From Geosiphon pyriformis (lineage: Eukaryota; Glomeromycota; Glomeromycetes; Archaeosporales; Geosiphonaceae), in the NCBI GenBank assembly GCA_016748015.1, contig JAAOMT010000289.1:135639-199638 (forward strand): 64,000 nucleotides of DNA, in the 5' to 3' direction. The translations under genes were made by a program, and so were the position numbers. The notes beneath the pieces are model-generated. The model had not been told where the DNA came from and made no database searches. It saw only the letters and a list, made by a program, of their open reading frames with translations. This document shows, in pieces, positions 38,101 to 50,534 of this stretch (its first letter is position 1; each line of letters starts with the position of its first letter).

Positions 38101-38880
38101 TATTATAAGTAAATTTATTAAATAATATTTTGTAATTTAATATTAATATATTTTAATTTTAAATAATTTTGTAAATTTAAAAGTTTTAATTTGAGTTTTT
38201 TGTATAAAAAACAGAAATTTAATAATTTAATGGTTTTTAATACATAATATTTGATTTTTTTATATTATAACAAATTTATTTTGGCGTTTTTTATTTTTTT
38301 AATAAGTTATCCAACTTTTTATGAGTATAATTCTATGTTTTTTATATTTTTTACCAAATAATTTTTGATATTACAATTTTAGTATTTATTTTTTATCATA
38401 AATTATTTCAATAATAACATAAAATAAATCAAAAACCAAAGTTAATATTTTGTTAATAATTATAATTAAAAGTTATAATAATATTTACTTAATGTTTTTA
38501 GTATTTAATATTATAAAAACAGTTTTAATTATATTTTTAAATTTATGTGTTTTTTTTTATTAGGGTTTTACGAGTTTATGTGTTTTGTTAATAATAATAA
38601 GAATTTTATTAAAACAATTAATTTAATATTAAGATCAAAATAATTTTTAAGTTTTGCAATTAATTAATTGCTTAGTTAACTTTTTCAATATTATTATTAT
38701 TATTATAAAACAATATTTTTAATAATATAAAATAATTAATTAAATTAAATTTGTTTAAATTACTTAAAATCTATTTAAAAATATAAAAATTTTAGTTAAA
38801 TTGCTTAAAATTGCTTTTGTATTTAAAGTTTAAAGTTTTATATATTTTAATTATAATATTTTTTTAAAGCTCTAAAAAAA
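38101..38880 (-). repeat. Probable LTR-A, inverted, strongly decayed
   Basis: ACTAAATATTATAAG at the left edge and GAGTTTTTTGTATAAAAAACAG near 38190 match the inverted LTR-A copies at 59879 and 57857, with the same spacing between them. The right end cannot be placed. Confidence 0.45.
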
Positions 38881-39534
38881 TTAAGTTAACTTTCTTTAAT
38901 TCAATACTTAATTAACAAAAATTAAATTTAAGTTATAAATATTTTAACTTAAAATTAATATAAATTAAAATCTTATGACTTAATTTGACTTAACTTGTTA
39001 ATTTTTATATATAAATAAATTAAATTCTAATTTAGCTTTTTTTAACTTAAAAAATAACAAATAATCAAAATAATATATTTAATAATAATATTAAAGTAAA
39101 TACTATAGTTACTATAATTAAAAAAACATGGATTTAAAATTTTTATAAACAATTTAGCAATAAAAAAGCTAAATATGACTTTTGCAAATAAGTATTTTTC
39201 ATTATAAAAATATGTTTTTATTAATTAATTATTATTTGTTTAATATATTTATTAATAGGTTTTTAATAATTAAAATATAAAATAAAATAATTTATATTAT
39301 TTTATTAATAAAAATAAAAATTTTACCAATAAAATTTTATACATGACAAATAACAAATTGAATTAAATTATAAACTATTAAACTCAACATATTTTCTTAA
39401 AAATAAAAATTTTTTAAGTTAAATTCGAGTCAAACTAAAACTTAATCTGATTTGATTTGCTAAAAGCTTTATATTTTATTATATTTGTAAATTAAAATAA
39501 TTGTTTTGTGTTAATTTAATATAAAAATTGAAAC
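38881..39534. other. AT-rich stretch, nothing identified
   Basis: No coding signal, LTR terminus or internal repeat is recognised. Confidence 0.4.
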
Positions 39535-39673
<139 letters not shown>

Positions 39674-39869
39674 TTTTTAATAATTGTAAAAATAAAATCT
39701 GTAAAATAATTTACAATATAAAAATTATGTTAATCTTTTTGGCTTATATTTAATTTATAATTTTGGTAATTTTGGTTAAATAATTTGGTTTTTGTTATTT
39801 TGTACTTCTTAAATAACTTTTATTTGATAATATTAATAAATTTGCTTTATTTTTTGGTTGTTTTTAACA

Positions 39870-40645
39870 ATAATTATGATCTAAATTTTAGCTAGTAATA
39901 ATAAATATTTGTAGACTGATTTAATAAGTTGTACTACTATTGGTTTTTGTAAAGAAAAAGCTTTATAATTCTAATTGTTTTAGAGTAAATTGTATTTATT
40001 GTAATTTAAGAAAAAACTTTGATTATACTTTTTTATGTACTTTTAATTTTTTTGTAAAAAAAACTATTGTTAAAATTAATCTAATAAATAAATTATTTTA
40101 ACTAATAAATTGGTTGTAAACCTATTTGTTTTTGATTACTATATAATTTTATTGTTAATAATAGTATTTATATAATTATTGTTAAGAATTTTGGTTTTAA
40201 AATTTATTTTTTTAAATTATTCATAATATTTAAAAATATTGTTAAAACTAATTCGTGTATTATAGATTTTGTTTATAATATGCCAATTTATTATAGAATA
40301 AGTATTTGGTTATTAAATTTTAAGTTAAGAATTAATTGCAAAAAAAGAGTTTAATTAATAATAATAAGTTAATTTTAGTTAATATCTGTGGTTTAATAAT
40401 ACTTTAGAAAAAGATTTTGCTTAAAGTTGACTTGTTAGTTTTGGTCTTATTACTGGTTTGCAGTTAGTTTCTAATAGTTTTTGTAAATTTTTGGTACTAT
40501 TGATATATAATGTAATTTTAATCAATTTAAATAGTTAGTTATGTATAGAAAAACCATAAGCCGCATTTATTTTAAAATCTTTTATTATTGTATTATAATA
40601 GATAGTAGTTAGATTGCACTTATTAAATAAATAAATATTCTATAT
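39870..40645 (+). pseudogene. LINE C-terminal fragment and 3' tail
   Basis: KLYNSNCFRVNCIYCNL and YTFLC (39.95-40.04 kb) are a worn form of the CxxC...HxxxC finger seen at 28.64 kb. The tail at 40.50-40.64 kb (TAGTTAGATTGCACTTATTAAA) matches the LINE ends at 13.5, 29.3 and 52.4 kb. Almost no open frame is left. Confidence 0.6.
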
Positions 40646-41190
40646 TAAATTATAAAAATATATATATATAATATTATTTTATTAAAATATAATGTTTAAA
40701 TACTAAAAAGTTCACTTTATATAATAATTTAATAAATATATATTGTTTTTTATAAAGATAAAAATCACAAATATAACAATTAAGTATTACATAAATTGTA
40801 ATTAATCTGTAATAATTAAACATTATTTTAGTTTTAAACATAATTTCCAATTTTATTTTTTGCATGTAATGTAATATAAAATTTTGAGTTAATTAACTTT
40901 TTATAATACTAAGAAAAACAAAATAATTTTTATAAAAATTTATTAGAAAAATATTTTTTACAATTAAAATTCTATTTAACCATTTTTTTAGTTGTATCGA
41001 ACTTATTTTTAATAAAATATTACGAATTATCACGATAAAAATTAAAATCAATAAAATAAACATTAATGATATTTTGCATTTTTGACAAATTAATTTGTTT
41101 TTTGCATGTTATCATGAAAACATAAATTAAAAAAAAATATTTTTTTGTAACCAACATTATATATAAATAATTTCAATAATATATTTTAAA
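40646..41190. other. AT-rich spacer, nothing identified
   Basis: It lies between the LINE tail and the second gene island. The only open stretch (40674-40865, minus) has chance-like composition. Confidence 0.4.
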
Positions 41191-41200
41191 ATTTGTCATT

Positions 41201-41870
41201 TTGTCATTTTTAATGCTGTTGTTTTTTAAGCATCTAGGAATGAATTGGAAAAAATCAGTTAAAATTTATTTTACATTGCTAATAAAAGATAAATTAATAA
41301 ATATCTTGATTGGTAAGCTCAATAGTGTTGAAAAATGGAAAAAATATTTTGTGAAAAGGATAACTATGCTCATTGCATTTATCCCGATCCTTAATTCTTA
41401 TGAGAAATTTTAGGCAAGAAAAAATTTAAAATTTAATGTTAGGAAGGAGCCCCCTTAAAAAAAGTTGTATAAAAAGTATCTTTATCCAACGTATTCACAA
41501 TCTCCAAGGTGAAAATTGTGCAGTTTTTGATGTAGAACAGCCGAAAGATTTTGGTGAAGGTATGTCAAACACTTTAATAAATGAGTCAAAAAGATATTAG
41601 AAACATGCCCTCCCAATCAAAGAGTACTCCGATTTAATTTTTTGCAATACTTAACCAGAATATGAAGCGACTCAAAAATGAGAACAAATATTAAAAGGAG
41701 GAAGGTATTTTTAGCAATAAGCTGTTGAAAGAGAGGTTTATCTATAAAAAAAAAGGCTATAAAGGTGACGACATCGTAAATATAAAGCCTTGGTTTTATG
41801 CCCCGTTTGATAAATTTAAAACGCTTGATAAGATTCGAAGAGTTAAATTTTCAATCTTCGCGTCAAACTT
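41201..41870 (+). CDS. Possible unidentified gene, exon-like stretches, convergent to the ZIP4-like gene
   Basis: Host-like composition and several open stretches suggest coding exons on the plus strand. These are 41201-41413 (Lys-rich), about 41480-41560 (RIHNLQGENCAVFDVEQPK followed by a good donor GTATGT), about 41600-41660 after an AG (CPPNQRVLRFNFLQY) and about 41698-41850 (GYKGDDIVNIKPWFYAPFDK). I do not recognise the family and cannot join the exons securely; the 41.6 kb stretch runs into a stop. The last stretch ends where the ZIP4-like gene begins on the other strand. It may be a pseudogene. Confidence 0.35.
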
Positions 41871-41881
41871 ATTATTATTTA

Positions 41882-44800
41882 CTATAAATTGCACGGGTCA
41901 TTGCGAGCAATATTAAAGTCACAATTTTTCATTATTTCCCCGTAAGATTTTCGCATCTTTTAAAGAATTGAAACTAAATTATTTGCTTTCTTGCGAAAGA
42001 ACTCAAACGCAATAACCACTTGAAAAAAGTTTTAATACATACTTCGTGTTCATACAACATCCCATTTTTAATATACTTGCAATATGCCATTGCTATCTCG
42101 CACCATTTCTTTGCTTGCGGGTAATCATTTGCACTGGAAAAATCGAAATTCAAACTAAGTTAGAATAAAATACACTGGGTAATGTTAACTCTTTGGAAGA
42201 AATCAACATACGAGTAGTAATCTATTCCGCAATTCCAAGCGGTCACCATCAACCACTGTATTTCTTCTTCAGGGTATTTTCCCTAAAAAGAAATATATTT
42301 TTAGCCCGGTAGATTTTGCTCCAATAACTTGGCATAGCTTTCACACACCTTTGAACAGTCTTTTAATATATCCAGGGCTTGAGTGAAATGCTGTATAGCT
42401 GTTTGTTTGCCCTTAACCAGTGCGGTAATAACCATCATTCGAAACCACCGAGAGAATTGTTCCACGTCCAAGTCTTTATCTTTAATTAAAGAGTCAAGTA
42501 ATGCCTGAATTTTGAAGTGCCCCAAGAGTGCGTGAGCATGGTAGAAAATTTGCTTAAATGATATTACAATAGATTTAGAACACACCTGCAGCGTTGAAAA
42601 AATCGCTTTCGGCAACAAGGTTCAATTTTGTCAATCGCATGGGTTTATAGAAAAGTGCGTTTTTGCAAAAATTACATTGAAAATCTACCTGTGCTTGGAC
42701 ATTCATTGACTTCAATAAGCAACTCTGCCATACGCTCATATATTTTTGGTGGAACATCAAAATCACATGCTGATGCAGACTTTCCATAGGCGAGAGAAAG
42801 ATTTTTCAGTTGTACGTGATATATGGCTATTTGTCACTTTCAAATATTTTGAAAAACCTACATCCAGCACAGCTTGCAATTCATCCCAGAGACCCAAATT
42901 AACTTTGGCTTCAAATTCGAATAAAAGAACCAGAAGGGTATCAATTTCGCTGGTTGTCTGCGGACTACTTAAATCTTCTGATACATCATGATTTGTATCG
43001 TCATCGTTGCGCTTACGCTTTCCTAACTTTATGCGGAATTTTCGGTAGTTGTATATATCTTTGAGGGCTTGTTGCGACAGTTCCTTCTGAGAATTCGAGC
43101 AAGGACTTTTTCATTATTTGTAAGCAATAATTAATAGCAAATTTCAAATCAAATTCATAGAATTTCTTTAACCCTTTCGGAAATTGCTTTCTGCTCCCGG
43201 GCAAGAAAAATTCGACCGCACATAGATGTAAAAAGACACAATCTCTTTCTGTTGGCTATCTCTGCAGTCTTCTCTGGGTATGAGTTTAGCAGCTAATGAA
43301 TAAATCTCATTTCTTTAGCACTCCCATCGTTCCCAGTTTGTGAAAAACAGCTAAAGACTTGCCTGATATGCAATATCAAACAATTTGATAGCAAATTTGT
43401 CACTGTTCTCTTTGCAATTTTCACAAAACTCTAAACCAATGTTCCATGCTTGATGATTGCAAAGTAAATTATCAAGCCTCAAATCAGCGAATTTAAAAAT
43501 GACAAAAGGAAAAATACGAATTTTGACAGATATAGCCGACCCGTTTTGAAAAACCACTCGAGCTCATTAAAGGGGACTTTTTTGGATGTTGTTGCGGGTG
43601 GTGAGTTATTCTGAGCAGCTTGAGCACCAATTTGTTCTTCATTCACAATGATCTTCGTGGCTTGTTCAGAAGCAATGTAAGATAATATTCTCTTAATGAT
43701 CGCCATCCCGAGTTTAAAAGATACCCTACCTATTTCAAAATACCCACAGATACATTCTTTTAAAGAATTCCTACAACCGAGACAATTGTTTTTATTAAAA
43801 ATGGGAATATTTCCAAGAATAATGGAAATGAACGTGATGATCACACTTTTCAGAATTGTTATCAACCGCAAGAGAGGAGTGGGTCAATCTGATCAAGCAC
43901 CTAACAAGAAAATTTTTAACAAAATTATCGTCAATTCATCGAATATAAATAAAATGCACTAAATACATACCACTTTCGCCAATTTTTAATGTGAATTATC
44001 ATGACAAATTACCTCAGTAAAACCAATATATCAACATGTGTAACGTCTGGCTCACTTCTATGCTTTATTAATATCTCCTTCAATGCCTCAATCAAAATCT
44101 CTTTGTTATTTTTTTGATAAGCTTCATTCGCAGCCATAGCAAGCATATTAGTATGAAAATTTTCGCCTTTGCACATATGATGTAGGTATTGAGCGGCTGG
44201 AAAATTCCACCAAATTTAGAGAAATTTTTTCGACTCAAAATAGTCAAGAAAAAACCCAAAGTATAGAAATTGTGATTTTTTTACCTTGATCCATCTGTCC
44301 TCTTTCAATTGAGATATGAAACAATATGTAATAATTGGCAGCCGAGTTTTTTTCGTGAGTTTGTGCTTGCCGTATTGATTCAATCGCATTAGCTAAAGCA
44401 TTCTCTTCAAGATAACATAAAGCAATTTTTCTTTGATAGCAAAATTTTGTCAGGGATAACGACTTTATTTAAGCATTATAGCCGTAATAGCCTTAGAGCT
44501 TGAGAATAACTTTTACCTTTGTAGAGTTGCTGCATTTTTCCCATCTGTTTGATTTGAGGCAAGCCATTTATACGCAAGATTGTACCATCTCTTAGCAACT
44601 TCATATTTTTGATTCTAGTAGTGAAATGATAAGAATTCTTAGTAAGCTGGTAAAGGCTATTTTTTAAAGAAAATATAGCGGTAAGCTCACAATATAATGA
44701 CGATCCCCATTTTGCCAAAGAATCTGAGTATAAATAATGAAAAGCTGAAATCATCACATATGAAATTTGCAATATCCAGACAAGAAATAAACTTTGGTAT

Positions 44801-47490
44801 ACCAATTGACATGCGACTTTGGCTTTATGTCCAATTACGATTCCATGACGCTGCTCATCTACAAGGGATACATTGAGAGTGAAATTGAAGCTGTCCATTA
44901 ATTATAATGAAATTTGTCAAAGATAATAAAATTGAACTTACAGCCGAGCGAAATTTCAGCGCTTTTGATCGCATCATCCAAATCCAGTTTTTGATTGCTA
45001 TTTCCTATTATATGAAACTTTGTGATAATCGCTTTCTCGATGTACCCGACGTTTCGAATCTCAGAAAGTGTCTCTTCCAAGAGAATATCGAGCCCGGATA
45101 AAGCGAGGAAAGGACTATCAAAATATCAGTTTACCGCTTCAATCTCTGCCAGAAGTGAAATTCTTTAATCAATAGTACCTTGTTTCGCTTACAAAATGGG
45201 CTATATTCAGAATGCTAATTGATTGAACGGTGTTTTCTAAATGAGTACAATATTTGAATTGAATTTTAAAAACATTTCTCAAGCCAAAATTGCCCTTACA
45301 TTTTTAGGTTTTCTTTGTTGAGCTGAGCAGCTTTCATGAGTCCAATATATACTAAAGGATGAATGAAAAATGGTATAATTCAAACTTTAAATAATGTTTT
45401 GCTTTAGGACTCAAAATATTTGACGGAAAATTAAAAATTTTGCCATAGAAACAAGCCTTCTTCAAAATTCGCATTGTTCGCATTCCTTATTTTCATTATT
45501 TTCAGCTTTAAAGAGGAGGCTAGAATATTCCCTGGGTCTTCCTTTGGACCGACAGAGATATTTCTCAATAAGGATCATAGAATTAAACCAAGAATATATG
45601 ATATAGATTGGACGATAACCTACTTCTAAGCATAGATTAATAGAATTCTCCGCAAGGTCCATGTTCGATTCATTGTGATTCGAATTCTTCAAATATGAAA
45701 GCGCTTTGGTAGATATAAATTTAGTATTTTAAATTGCATCAAGTTGAATCTAAAATTTGTTTCAACTGATTTTATACTTACCAAGAATATTTAAGGTATT
45801 CGTCTAGGTTTAGATTGATTTATAAAATGAATTTCTTATGTCCACAAAATATTTCAGGAAAAGACTCAAAAATAGGGCTTCTAGTTACCAAAATTTTCGT
45901 CCTTCCAGCCTCCTTCTCGGGCATTCGATCTGATAATAAATCATGACATTTTCGCAGCCATTTTATTGCATCGCCAGTTTTACCTTCACGTGAAGCCTGA
46001 TGCCCTATTGAGAAGCATACTTGGCATAAAATCTCAACCTGGAAAGTCCGAAAACCTTGATTCACTGTTAAGCGAGTGACCAAATAAATGTGCAAAAGTT
46101 TCATCGATAGCTCACCTCTCGTGGGGTTACATAGTCCAAATGATTCGGGTCTGGTGTAATTGAGACAAAAAATCAACATTGAAATCTATGATCTGTTTAA
46201 CGACAGTTTTACAAAATCTTACCTGTCGCGTGTTGAATCATCAAATTGGCAACATGACTATTTGCTAATTTCCAAGCCTTTTAAATTAAGACTTTCTGAT
46301 TATCTTTTTAGCTAGCAAAGTTTTAATTTTTTTTTTAAATAAAAACAGAAACCTACAGCTTCGGCTCGATAAGCATAATATACAATTAAAGCTGCACATT
46401 TGGCTTGTTGGATATTGGATCTACTTTGGATAGATAATACACCATCTTCGTACTAGCATTGTTATAAAACAAGAAAAGTCATCTAATCTTAAATGACTGT
46501 TTGTATTGAAATAGAAAAAAGTGCTTACGAAACTAGCGGATCGCAAAACTTGGTCAGCTTTGTCACTTCTTCCACAATCTATCGATTGAACATATTTATT
46601 ATTGTAAAAGGGTTTGTGATGGAAACAAAGAAATTTAATTTACCAAGCCATGCTTTTCCCACTTTCGTAGCCAGCGTGAGCATTTTTATAATAGCTAACA
46701 GAAAGGAATATTAGTGAAAAATCTTTGAAGTGCTAATAAAAGCTACATTAATACAGAACCCACTTTTATCATCGGTATTTACCACTGATCCAACATCAAT
46801 CATCGTTAAACCAACTTGTCTAACTGGAGAGTGCGAAAATGCCATCAATAATTAAAAGAGATAAGGCTTTTAAAAAGTCTTGACGGCTTACTAAGAGCAA
46901 TAAGTTCATTATTAGCCTCCTTTCCGCTACAAGGGATAGTTGTTTTCATTGCACTCGAAGCGTTCCAAAGGCTAACACCTATATGAATCAGAAAGGAAAT
47001 TAGCTTATTGATCAAGGGAAGAATTTATTAGTCTGGACAATACTAAGAAATTGTTAGTAGAAATATTACCTATTTCATCCATATCATCCACGAAGTCATA
47101 AATCAGGCACACCTGTTGTAAAGCTTTAAACTTTTCAATACTACGTAATAATTCCTCTAACCCATTTTCTACGCATTTAGTCTCTACGAACTCTTTGCTA
47201 AGTTTCTCATTCACATCCTTTACCAAAGCTATTTAATAGATATATATTAAAAAATTTAAGGCCTTAACGTGCAAAAAGCATGTGAGCGATATATCACCTG
47301 AAATGTCCTCGAATTGAATTTTCAGTCGACGAGAAAGCACCTCCAAATTAGTTTGATCAACACTATCAAAACTTTTCAGTGATAAAGGTCCCTCAGAGTT
47401 GCTAGTAGTTCCTGAAGGTGAAAAAGGGGTGACTCCTCTTTCTGTAGTTAAGGAAAAGGGGAAATCATCTCTTTCTGAACTTCGGTTCAT
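41882..47490 (-). CDS. SPO22/ZIP4/TEX11-family meiotic TPR protein (31 exons)
   Basis: Known family members link the synaptonemal complex to crossover proteins in meiosis. Exons: 47490-47298, 47228-47070, 46978-46892, 46823-46764, 46694-46644, 46578-46529, 46452-46357, 46277-46223, 46150-46116, 46038-45889, 45803-45782, 45703-45624, 45541-45457, 45351-45300, 45214-45179, 45114-44942, 44858-44803, 44744-44691, 44614-44517, 44430-44285, 44196-44013, 43770-43541, 43448-43363, 43292-43173, 43086-42862, 42779-42689, 42605-42586, 42504-42349, 42282-42212, 42133-42043, 41956-41882. They total 3087 nt, 1028 residues, no frame break. Family motifs: VSLWNASSAMK (119-129), LATKVGKAWLDCGR (174-187), KRWYNLAYKWL, ELEWFFKTAWN (about 710-720), LLVLLFEFEAKV, EQFSRWFR (913-920) and YPEEEIQWLMVTAWNCG (953-969). 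The N-terminal 45 residues are Ser/Thr-rich. Length fits the family (about 900-1000). Least certain joins: exon 13 donor (GC), exon 15 acceptor, exon 22 donor (GTCGGC) and exon 27 (20 nt). Confidence 0.9.
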
Positions 47491-48050
47491 ATTTTTGGAC
47501 GCGTTTTTTTGTTATTCAAGGCAAAAGGAATAGGGTTGATCAAAAAAGCATGAATAAATTGCGTTCTGAATTCAATCCTTCTGATAAAAAGTATTTTGAG
47601 TGATGCGCAAGACTGATCCCATCTAATTCTGAATCAATTTTTTTCCTAATAAAACTAGCATTTCCTGAATAAAAAAAACATTTCAGTGGTTTTGATAATG
47701 TTGGATGTGAAAGCGATTGGTTCAACTCCATAATTTAAATCGAAAATTTCCAGTCCTCTTTTATCTTTGAAAATTATCGATATTTGAAGATCATTTAGAA
47801 ATTCTTTTTCTCTAACTTTGTCAAAGACTTTTATTCTTTTGGCTTTTGAACATTTGTCGAATGAAACCTGCAAAAAGGGAGGGAAGAAAAATTTAAAGAT
47901 CTTACTAGTGTCTACTAAGTATTATGGTAAATTATTGAAAAACCAAAAATTTTTCGTACTGGAAATACTCGGGATATTATTTTTGTTTAATACAGCGATC
48001 CCAAGAAGAAATTCGAAGAGTTGAATACATTTTCCCTCATACTTCTGATA
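47491..48050. other. Upstream region of the ZIP4-like gene with an unidentified exon-like stretch
   Basis: It still has host-like composition. On the minus strand 47867-47660 is open and follows a strong acceptor (pyrimidine run, then TTTGCAG). It reads VSFDKCSKAKRIKVFDK and later FLNDLQISIIFKDKRGLEIF. A second short open stretch ends with TGA near 47540. This may be the 3' end of another minus-strand gene or a decayed one; the family is not recognised. Composition changes to AT-rich repeats near 48050. Confidence 0.35.
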
Positions 48051-48356
48051 TATATTTACTGCTTTTTTTTTCGCATGTTAATATTATCATCAAATAAAGG
48101 GATTGAAATTAATAAATAGCAAATATAATTGTTTTATATTTATTATATAAGAATTCAATCTTTTGTTATTTTGAATCAATACAATTAAACCTAATATTAA
48201 AATATTTATTTTAATATTAATACTAATTATTAATTTTTATATTTATTGATAATTTCTTATAATTGTTTGTTTATTGAAAATTGATTTTGTAAAAAAAAAA
48301 ATTTTGAATATACTAATTAATTATGTAAAAACTATTATCTTGTTTTTTGTAATTTA
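48051..48356. other. AT-rich spacer, nothing identified
   Basis: It lies between the gene island and the trinucleotide repeat. No signal is seen. Confidence 0.4.
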
Positions 48357-48476
48357 TTATTATTGTTGTTGTTATTGTTATTATTGTTATTTTTGTTGTT
48401 GTTGATAATGATAATGTTGTTGTTGTTGTTGTTATAGTTATTGTTATTATTGTTATTGTTGTTGTTATTGTTATTA

Positions 48477-48517
<41 letters not shown>

Positions 48518-48606
48518 GTTGTTGTTGTTGTTGTTATTATTATTGTTATTGTTATTATTGTTGTTATTATTATTATTATTATTGCTTTTATTATTATTAT
48601 TATTAT
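48357..48606. repeat. (TTR)n compound microsatellite
   Basis: About 250 bases of TTA and TTG triplets in mixed runs, with a few interruptions (GATAATGATAATG near 48402, TTATAGTTATT near 48431, TGCTTTTATT near 48582). The poly-Leu frame across it is a by-product of the repeat, not a gene. Confidence 0.95.
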
Positions 48607-49691
48607 TAAAATTTGTATATATTAATAACTATTTTGTCAAAGTTTTTGATTTATGTTTTTAAAAAAAACCTCCCAAAAATTTGATTTTATAATAAAAACT
48701 TTTTAATTATTAAAAAAAATAAAATCAATACAACAAAAAAACTAATAAACTTAATTATTAATTTTATAAAAATAAATAACTTTTGCAATTTTGTTTTTAA
48801 AAAAACCAATTTAGAATTAATAATATAAGTAAAACTCTTTTTTTTATAATTTTATAATTATAATTAAAACAAAAAATAAAAAAGTTGCAATTTTTTTATT
48901 TTCTAAAGCAATTAATAATAATTTTATTAATAAAATATTTACAATTATAGAATTTAATAATACTTTGTAAAATTATTTCTCTTAAATAAAATAGTTAAAA
49001 TTTGGTTTTTTGTTAATTTTAAAGCATTTTTTTTGATTTAAATAAAAGTTTATTTTTTATTTAAAGTTAATTCTAATACAATTATTATTATTATAAAAAG
49101 TTTCAAAATTTTTAATAATATTATTAATTAACATAAAATTATTACTTATTATTTATTTAATAATCTAATTAATATTATTATAGGTTAAAGTAACAAGTTA
49201 ATAAATAACAAAAAAAAACAGAATTATAAAATAATAAAATTAATTAAAGAATAAATTACAATAAAAAAGTGAATTAAATAAGTAAAAATTCAATATATAT
49301 GATTAGTTTTATAAAAATTACAGTCACAAATCTTTTTTAAGAATTTAAAAATAAAAAAATAGTTTGTAATTGTTAATAAAATAATATTATTGCTATTATT
49401 TTATGTTTTAATTTAACAATTCTTAGAATTAATAACAAGTATTATTGTGTTTTTTAATTATTTTTTTATTCAATAAATCACAAAAGCAAACAATCATTTT
49501 TTAGGCTAATTTTTAACAATACAAATCATAAAAGAAAAAAAATAAGATATATAAAGACCAATAAATAATTTTTTATTTCAAGATATTTAGATATTTGAAA
49601 ATAAACAATATTAAAAAAAGTAATTAATAATAAATTTTATTTTATTACTTTAATCATATTTTTCTATAGCTAAGAGATTTATTATTTATAT
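48607..49691. other. AT-rich stretch, nothing identified
   Basis: Homopolymer-rich sequence with stops in all frames. It may be the internal remains of the gypsy element whose LTR-C follows, but no motif is readable. Confidence 0.35.
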
Positions 49692-50534
49692 AGTTATTAA
49701 AAGTAGTTAATAACCAAGTTATTGATCAAATTAATAATCAGATCAATAATCAGGTTAATAATCAAGTTATTAATTATTATCTAAAAATACTGTGGTTAAT
49801 TATGTAATATTAGTGGCTAATACATATAATAACTAATAAAAATTATGGTTTTTAATCATAACTGTATAATATATAATTATAATTAAATACAATAATAAAA
49901 TTATGCAATATTTTAAATCATATAATATTTAAAAATTTGTTAAAATATTTAATAATTTACTAAAATACTTAATAGTTTATTAAATATTAACAAAAAAAAA
50001 TGCTAGATTATAAAATAATATTATATTAAAATATATAAAAAAAGAGTTTTTTTCTTAAAAAAATATATTTTATTTAGAAATAATATAATTAATTATAATA
50101 AATTAATAAAACAAATTTTTATTTTAAAACCCAAACACTTTTTTTATAAATAAAACACTATTTTAAAACTTATAAGTTTTGACTAATATTTAAAAATTAA
50201 TTAATTTTAAGATTAAATAAAAAAAAAATTTTTACATTTTTTACATTTTAATTTTTTTTACTATGTTATTAAGTAGTTTATAGTCTTATAAAAAAGTTGA
50301 TTTTTATCATAAAGTAACTATAAATTATTAAAAAAATTGATTTTTACTACAAAATAATTAGCATAAAATTGGTTATTTTATTAAATTTAATAATATAAAT
50401 AGCTTAAAATATAAAAAAATACTTTAAAGATAAATTAATTTATTAAAAATTTAACAACTTTTATTAACAATAAATTTTATAATAATCTGATATTAATAAC
50501 AACAAAAAAAATAATTAAAATTTTTAATAATAAT
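49692..50534 (+). repeat. LTR-C, decayed copy
   Basis: It shares ATGCAATATTTTAAA, TATAAAAAAAGAGTTTTTTT and the block AAAGTAACTATAAATTA with 34605-35570, in the same order and spacing. The last 250 bases also align with 1-288. Near its left end is a short tandem array (49715-49775) of an about 16-base unit AATAATCAGATCA/GGTT that the other copy lacks. Confidence 0.65.

Noticed and set aside
42746-42991. Plus-strand ORF across ZIP4-like exons
   Set aside because: Antisense of exons 25 and 26; the minus-strand reading fits the family.
47660-47867. Faint resemblance of QISIIFKDKRGLEIF to the Rad9 checkpoint-clamp strand pattern
   Set aside because: Only about seven identities over 19 positions compared from memory; too short to name the gene.
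48441-48662. Second poly-leucine ORF
   Set aside because: Artefact of the TTA/TTG repeat.
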